Below are positions 60,378 through 64,000 of a stretch of 64,000 nt of DNA, one piece after another. Location of the stretch: assembly GCF_900005765.1 (NCBI RefSeq), contig NC_041692.1, forward strand, positions 1,984,001-2,048,000. Direction: 5' to 3'. A program made the translations under genes and the position numbers. This stretch comes from Plasmodium relictum (Eukaryota > Apicomplexa > Aconoidasida > Haemosporida > Plasmodiidae). Within the stretch, counting starts at the first letter, position 1. Every line of letters starts with the position of its first letter. Under the pieces are notes generated by a model, which worked only from the letters and a program-made list of their open reading frames with translations, searched no databases and was not told the DNA's origin.

Positions 60378-61081
60378 TTAAACGTTCTTAGCAACACTAA
60401 CATTAACTCCCCTCGTATTAAATTCAGAACGATCAACAATTTCGGATAAATCAGAAAATTTAGTTCTATTTTTGTCAATTATAGTAGGTCCCCCTTGTTT
60501 GTGAACACCAGTATAAGTTGATTTATCATCAAAGAATCTCACATTATCAGTTTTTGTTCCATACAAAATAGGTCCATTTGAAGCTTCTTTACATAACTGT
60601 TCAACAAATTTATCGTAATCTAAATTATGCTTATCTACTAAGCTTCTAATTGCCACAACAAATTGTTCATAATTAATTCGTTTAGCCCCTTTAGTTTTAA
60701 CTCTTGCAAATGTAAGATCAGCATCAATAGATGTCAATTTTTTGTTTAATAAATCTAAGAAAAAGAAAAATAAATAAAATAATTTAAAATAATTGATGCT
60801 TTCCTTTCTTTTATTTTTTTTAATGTAGGTTTATTCTATTTTGAAATTTGTCAAAAATTATGGCAGTTACATTTTAAAAAAAATAATTATATAATTTTTT
60901 AAAAATATCTCTATATAATTGAATAATGAATATAAGAAAAATTTTAAATCTTTACAAATGATTAATTTTTATATTTAAGGAGTATTATAATTTCATTACT
61001 TGAGTCCTTTAAAATTTTTACGAAAGTTCTACTGTCCATGTCAGACGCATTTTTGGTATATATATAAAAAGCATTTTCCAT
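60378..61081 (-). CDS. p25-alpha (TPPP) family protein
   Basis: Two exons, 61081-61000 and 60754-60378, join in phase 1 to 152 residues starting MENAFYIYTKNASDMDSRTF. The first part resembles the p25-alpha core: an EF-hand-like helix pair around KTKGAKRINYEQFVVAIRS. The C-terminus keeps the TPPP signature, DDKSTYTGVHKQGGP, followed by SEIVDRSEFNTRGV. TPPP/p25 proteins bind and bundle tubulin; in protists p25-alpha proteins are tied to flagella and basal bodies, and apicortins to the apical complex. No DCX domain is present, so this is not apicortin. A role in the male gamete axoneme is the likely use. The intron is short (245 bp), and the join restores the expected helix (LKDSNLLNKKLTSIDADL). 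Confidence 0.88.
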
Positions 61082-61954
61082 TTTTATAAAATATATTCTT
61101 AAAAAAAAATTAAAAGGAAAAATTACAATCTTAATTATTAAATAACTTAAGACAAAATATAGGATGAATATAAATCTTTATAAATATATATATATATTCC
61201 TACTTTTATAAAAAGTGAAAAACAAAAGATTATTGATCTATATATTACAAAGTTTAATAAAAAAAAATTATTTAAAAATTTTGTGAATAAAAAATAGAAG
61301 TCACAGTTAAATTACTCATAAGAAAAAAAGGAAGAATGAACAAGCGAGTTTAAGCTTTTTTTTTTTTTTCATCAAAATCATGTTATGTTCATGTTGAATT
61401 ATTTAAATGTTAATATGCTTAAAAGAAGAAATAAGAAAAGGAATAAAAATATATATTTTTTTTTCTTAATTTAAAAAAAAAATTTTAGCGTCAAATAGAA
61501 ATTTTAAAAGTATGTGTATCTTTTACAACTGGCTAGTCTTATTTGAAGAATTTTTTTATATTACAACATAGCACATGCGAAAAAGAAATAAAAAAGGTAT
61601 ACAGAAAAAAAGATGTATGCACATTCTTATTATTTAATTTATAATAAAAATACCTTTGATTTCTTTTAGTTTTATATATTTTTTAGTTTTTATAAGAATT
61701 TCCTTAGTAACCTTTTTTATACATTTTTGAAAATCCTATGATTTATTAAAAAATATTTAAGGTGTAAAAATGAGGCCATGCAAAAAATTACATATGCATA
61801 AATTAATATGATGTATTTTTCAATATATATTTTATAAAAGTAAAAAAAAAAAAAAATATTGAATAAAAATATTAATTTAACTTTTATACTAATATTAGAT
61901 TTTTATATTTTTCTTTTAATTATTTTTTTTTTTTACTTCAAAATATTTTAAAAT
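61082..61954. other. Divergent promoter region with a possible unresolved minus-strand exon pair
   Basis: Spacer between p25-alpha (-) and the 58-residue gene (+). It contains two exon-like minus-strand segments (61735-61654 and 61528-61491) that are phase-compatible with each other but lack a start exon; they are described as a finding. The rest is A/T tracts. Confidence 0.45.
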
Positions 61955-62250
61955 ATGAGAGGCATTAATTTAATTTTTAAAATTCCCAATATTTCAACAT
62001 TATTGGTAATTTTATTTAATATATATAAATGAAATACAATTGTTAATATATTTTTTTTTTTTTATCATCATTTTCCATATAAGTTTGATAAATAATTTTT
62101 TTTTTTAAACATTCAATTAAACAGACAAACGTACGATATTTTTCTGATAGAAAAAGGAAAATTATGAACGGTACAGAATATATTAGGAGAAAAACTGGGT
62201 ATGGAGGAAGAATAAGAAGGAATCGACAAGCACCAGCTTATAAAAGATAG
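61955..62250 (+). CDS. Small basic protein with probable mitochondrial presequence (58 residues)
   Basis: Two exons, 61955-62005 (17 codons) and 62125-62250 (41 codons plus TAG), join in phase 0 through a 119-bp intron with good GT and T-rich..CAG sites. The product starts MRGINLIFKIPNISTLL and continues TNVRYFSDRKRK, then IRRKTGYGGRIRRNRQ and ends APAYKR. The first 30 residues are amphipathic and basic without acidic residues before RYFS, like a mitochondrial leader with an R-x-F/S-type cleavage site. The remaining roughly 30 residues are Arg/Lys/Gly-rich, which suggests RNA or ribosome contact. I do not recognise the family; a very short mitochondrial ribosomal protein is one guess. Codon use (CCA, GGA, CGA, ACG) is far less AT-driven than the flanks, which supports real coding. 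It is too short for most ORF screens. Confidence 0.6.
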
Positions 62251-62620
62251 ATTATTTTTTAAGCAGTTTACTTTTGATTTTAAAAAAAATTTAAGAAAAT
62301 AAGATTTATGTATATATAAAAAAAAAAAAAAAAAAGAAAAAAAATATATAAAGATATAAATATTTTTTTTATTTTTTAACTATTAAAAATCATAAAAGAA
62401 TAAAAAGAAATATTTATTATTACTGAACTATTTAACTGATTCACTAAACAGTTAATGATTCAGAAAATATTTTTAATCAGTAACTTTTTTAGTTTTTATA
62501 AAGATAACTAAATATGCAAAAGAAAAAAGAAAAAAATATGTCTCTATAATTTCATGTAAAGCATAAAAATATAGATTTTTAATTTTATTTAATATACTAG
62601 AACAATGAATATTTTCAATA
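62251..62620. other. Convergent 3' region
   Basis: A/T-rich 3' UTR spacer between the 58-residue gene and RsmH. It contains short imperfect inverted sequence at 62430-62460 (ctgattcac..gttaatgattcag) of uncertain meaning. Confidence 0.55.
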
Positions 62621-64000
62621 CTAAATTTTTTCAAAAACAAACATTTTTGCAGATCTAGAAGAATTATTTAATTTTATTTCATTTTCACTAGGAGTTATGG
62701 CATTTTTATTAATTTTTATCCATAACTCCTTTTTTTTTTCAACATTTTTTTCAATACACTTCTTTTCCAATGAATGATATGAAATAGTAATTAACCTTTT
62801 TCCTGGTTTTAATATTTTATGTGCAGAAATTAATAATTCTTTTAAGGCCTTTAATTCATCATTGATATAAATTCTAAACGATTGAAAAACTCTTGATAAA
62901 ACTTTATTATTTGATTTATAATTTTTTTTACAAGTTAAAAGGATAATATGTTTCAAGTCATATGTTGTTGTTATCTTCCCATTATTTTTTCTCCATTGAA
63001 CTATTTTCTTTGCTATTTTTAAGGCTTTTTTTTCCTCACCAAACATTTCTATAATATATTTTAATTTTTTTAAGCTATATGTGTTTAAAATTCTGTGTAT
63101 TTTGTTATTTAGATTACCACTGTTATTATTTGGAATAATACCATTACTATTAGAAAAATAAGAATTCATAAACTCTTTTTCCGTATATTTGTTCATATTC
63201 ATATCTAGAATACCGTTATATTTATAACTAAACCCTCTTTTATTACTTTTTAACTGATGAGATGATACCCCTAAGTCTATTAATACACCACTATAATTTG
63301 ATAATGGTAAAGAGTTATAATTAAGTAAATGTAAAATATCTCTATAGTCTCCATGTATAAGGATCAGTTTGTTTTGGTCTATATAATTTTTTAATTTTAA
63401 TTTGTTGTAGTAAATTGATTCTATGTCTTTATCAATTGCTATAACTTTAGAATTTTTTATTTTTTTTAAAATTTCTAAGGTATGACCACCTCCTCCCAGA
63501 GTTGCATCAATGTAATAGTTAATTTCTTTTCCATCATTTGTTATTTTTAATTTTTTACTTAAATTAAATGATTTTATTGAATTGTCATTTTTAAAAGTTT
63601 GCATTTTTACTCCGTTTATGCATTTACTTTCATATAAAGAGAATTTTTGTTTGTCAAAACTTTTATTTATATTTGGGATAGTTGTGTTTTTATTTGAAGC
63701 ATTTAATGTTAACTTTAAATCACTATTATCAGAATTATTAATATTTTCATTTATTTCGTTATGCAGTTCATTGTTATTTATATATTGTATTACTTCATTC
63801 AGTAAAACAGGTGTGTGATAAACATATGATTTATCAAAAATATCAGATTCATTTTGTTCTCTAGAATTATTTCTTAATGAGAAAAAAGAATGATTTATTT
63901 TATTCCCCCTATAAAGAACTATATTTTTTTTAATTAAATAATTTAAATAAAAAGGTTTATTATTATTTTTCCAATTTTTTACTTTAAAACATTTGTAATT
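62621..64000 (-). CDS. RsmH: Ribosomal RNA small subunit methyltransferase H (RsmH/MraW), 5' partial
   Basis: SAM-dependent enzyme that N4-methylates a decoding-site cytidine of bacterial-type 16S rRNA; in Plasmodium it would act on apicoplast or mitochondrial ribosomes. Motifs: YIDATLGGGGHT (SAM loop), IAIDKD, GVLIDLGVSSHQL, RGFSYKYNGILDMNMN, FQSFRIYINDELKALKELL, LITISYHSLEKKCIE and SRSAKMFVFEKI at the end. The first Met inside the window is at 63604, but the frame stays open upstream to the right edge. It contains YVYHTPVLLNEVIQYI at about 63765-63815, the conserved RsmH N-terminus. So 63604 is not the start; the true start lies beyond 64000. About 60 Asn/Asp/Ser-rich residues separate the two conserved blocks. 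The upstream sequence (NYKCFKVKNWK, LIKKNIVLYRG) is basic and could be part of an organelle leader. Confidence 0.92.
   Translation of the reverse strand, partial: NYKCFKVKNWKNNNKPFYLNYLIKKNIVLYRGNKINHSFFSLRNNSREQNESDIFDKSYVYHTPVLLNEVIQYINNNELHNEINENINNSDNSDLKLTLNASNKNTTIPNINKSFDKQKFSLYESKCINGVKMQTFKNDNSIKSFNLSKKLKITNDGKEINYYIDATLGGGGHTLEILKKIKNSKVIAIDKDIESIYYNKLKLKNYIDQNKLILIHGDYRDILHLLNYNSLPLSNYSGVLIDLGVSSHQLKSNKRGFSYKYNGILDMNMNKYTEKEFMNSYFSNSNGIIPNNNSGNLNNKIHRILNTYSLKKLKYIIEMFGEEKKALKIAKKIVQWRKNNGKITTTYDLKHIILLTCKKNYKSNNKVLSRVFQSFRIYINDELKALKELLISAHKILKPGKRLITISYHSLEKKCIEKNVEKKKELWIKINKNAITPSENEIKLNNSSRSAKMFVFEKI

Noticed and set aside
63582-63818. Plus-strand frame of 78 codons at the right edge
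   Set aside because: Antisense to the RsmH coding sequence, whose conserved motifs are read on the minus strand.

Overview
The window is nuclear DNA of a malaria parasite (genus Plasmodium). It is extremely AT-rich. Intergenic DNA is almost pure A/T with long poly(dA), poly(dT) and (TA)n runs. Coding regions have Asn-, Lys- and Glu-rich low-complexity insertions. Genes carry short AT-rich GT..AG introns. Protein families such as the 442-residue SHMT, the type II proton-pumping pyrophosphatase and the clustered-asparagine-rich RNA-binding protein match Plasmodium closely. From memory, the order SF3B3 - CHCH protein - PIH1 - HABP4 - VP2 - CNOT4 - EF-G2 - METTL14-like - SHMT - ATP synthase beta - ... 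- p25-alpha resembles a segment of P. falciparum chromosome 12 (about PF3D7_1234800 to PF3D7_1236800). The proteins differ from the P. falciparum SHMT I remember, so this is another species. I cannot name it from sequence alone. I see no tRNA, rRNA, CRISPR array, transposon or subtelomeric family gene: this is a core chromosome-internal region.

Layout. 1-5.5 kb: 3' end of SF3B3 (+), a spliced twin-CX9C mitochondrial protein (+), a three-exon PIH1-domain protein (+) and a two-exon HABP4/SERBP1-type protein (-). 7.5-17.4 kb: vacuolar pyrophosphatase VP2 (-) and the giant single-exon NOT4 ubiquitin ligase (+), diverging from a 2.5-kb promoter region. 18.5-30.8 kb: mitochondrial EF-G2-like GTPase (-), METTL14-type m6A subunit (+), SHMT (+) and mitochondrial ATP synthase beta (+). 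31.3-38.5 kb: one 14-exon minus-strand gene that I assemble and identify as CFAP61, a flagellar protein. 39-42.4 kb: splicing factor SYF1 (-). 43-54 kb: VTI1-like Qb-SNARE (+), CARP-like RRM/WW protein (-), VID27-like protein (-) and TRAPPC12-like protein (+). 54.4-64 kb: an unrecognised protein with a signal peptide (+), small heat-shock protein (-), p25-alpha/TPPP protein (-), a tiny spliced basic protein with a probable mitochondrial leader (+), and RsmH/MraW rRNA methyltransferase (-), whose 5' end lies beyond the right edge.

Functional themes. Three products serve mRNA processing (SF3B3, SYF1, METTL14-like), one mRNA turnover (NOT4), and three probably organelle translation (EF-G2, RsmH, perhaps the 58-residue protein). 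ATP synthase beta and the CHCH protein are mitochondrial. VTI1, TRAPPC12 and VID27 point to membrane traffic. CFAP61, p25-alpha and possibly PIH1 point to the flagellated male gamete. Many genes are split by introns, so several models were joined by hand from GT/AG sites and phase. Every join listed preserves the reading frame and restores family similarity across the junction.

Most noteworthy points: a METTL14-class subunit that keeps a DPPW catalytic motif; the assembled CFAP61; a signal-peptide protein of unknown function downstream of a palindromic GTGCATGCAC site; a SNARE with about 148 residues after its membrane anchor; and the 58-residue spliced gene.
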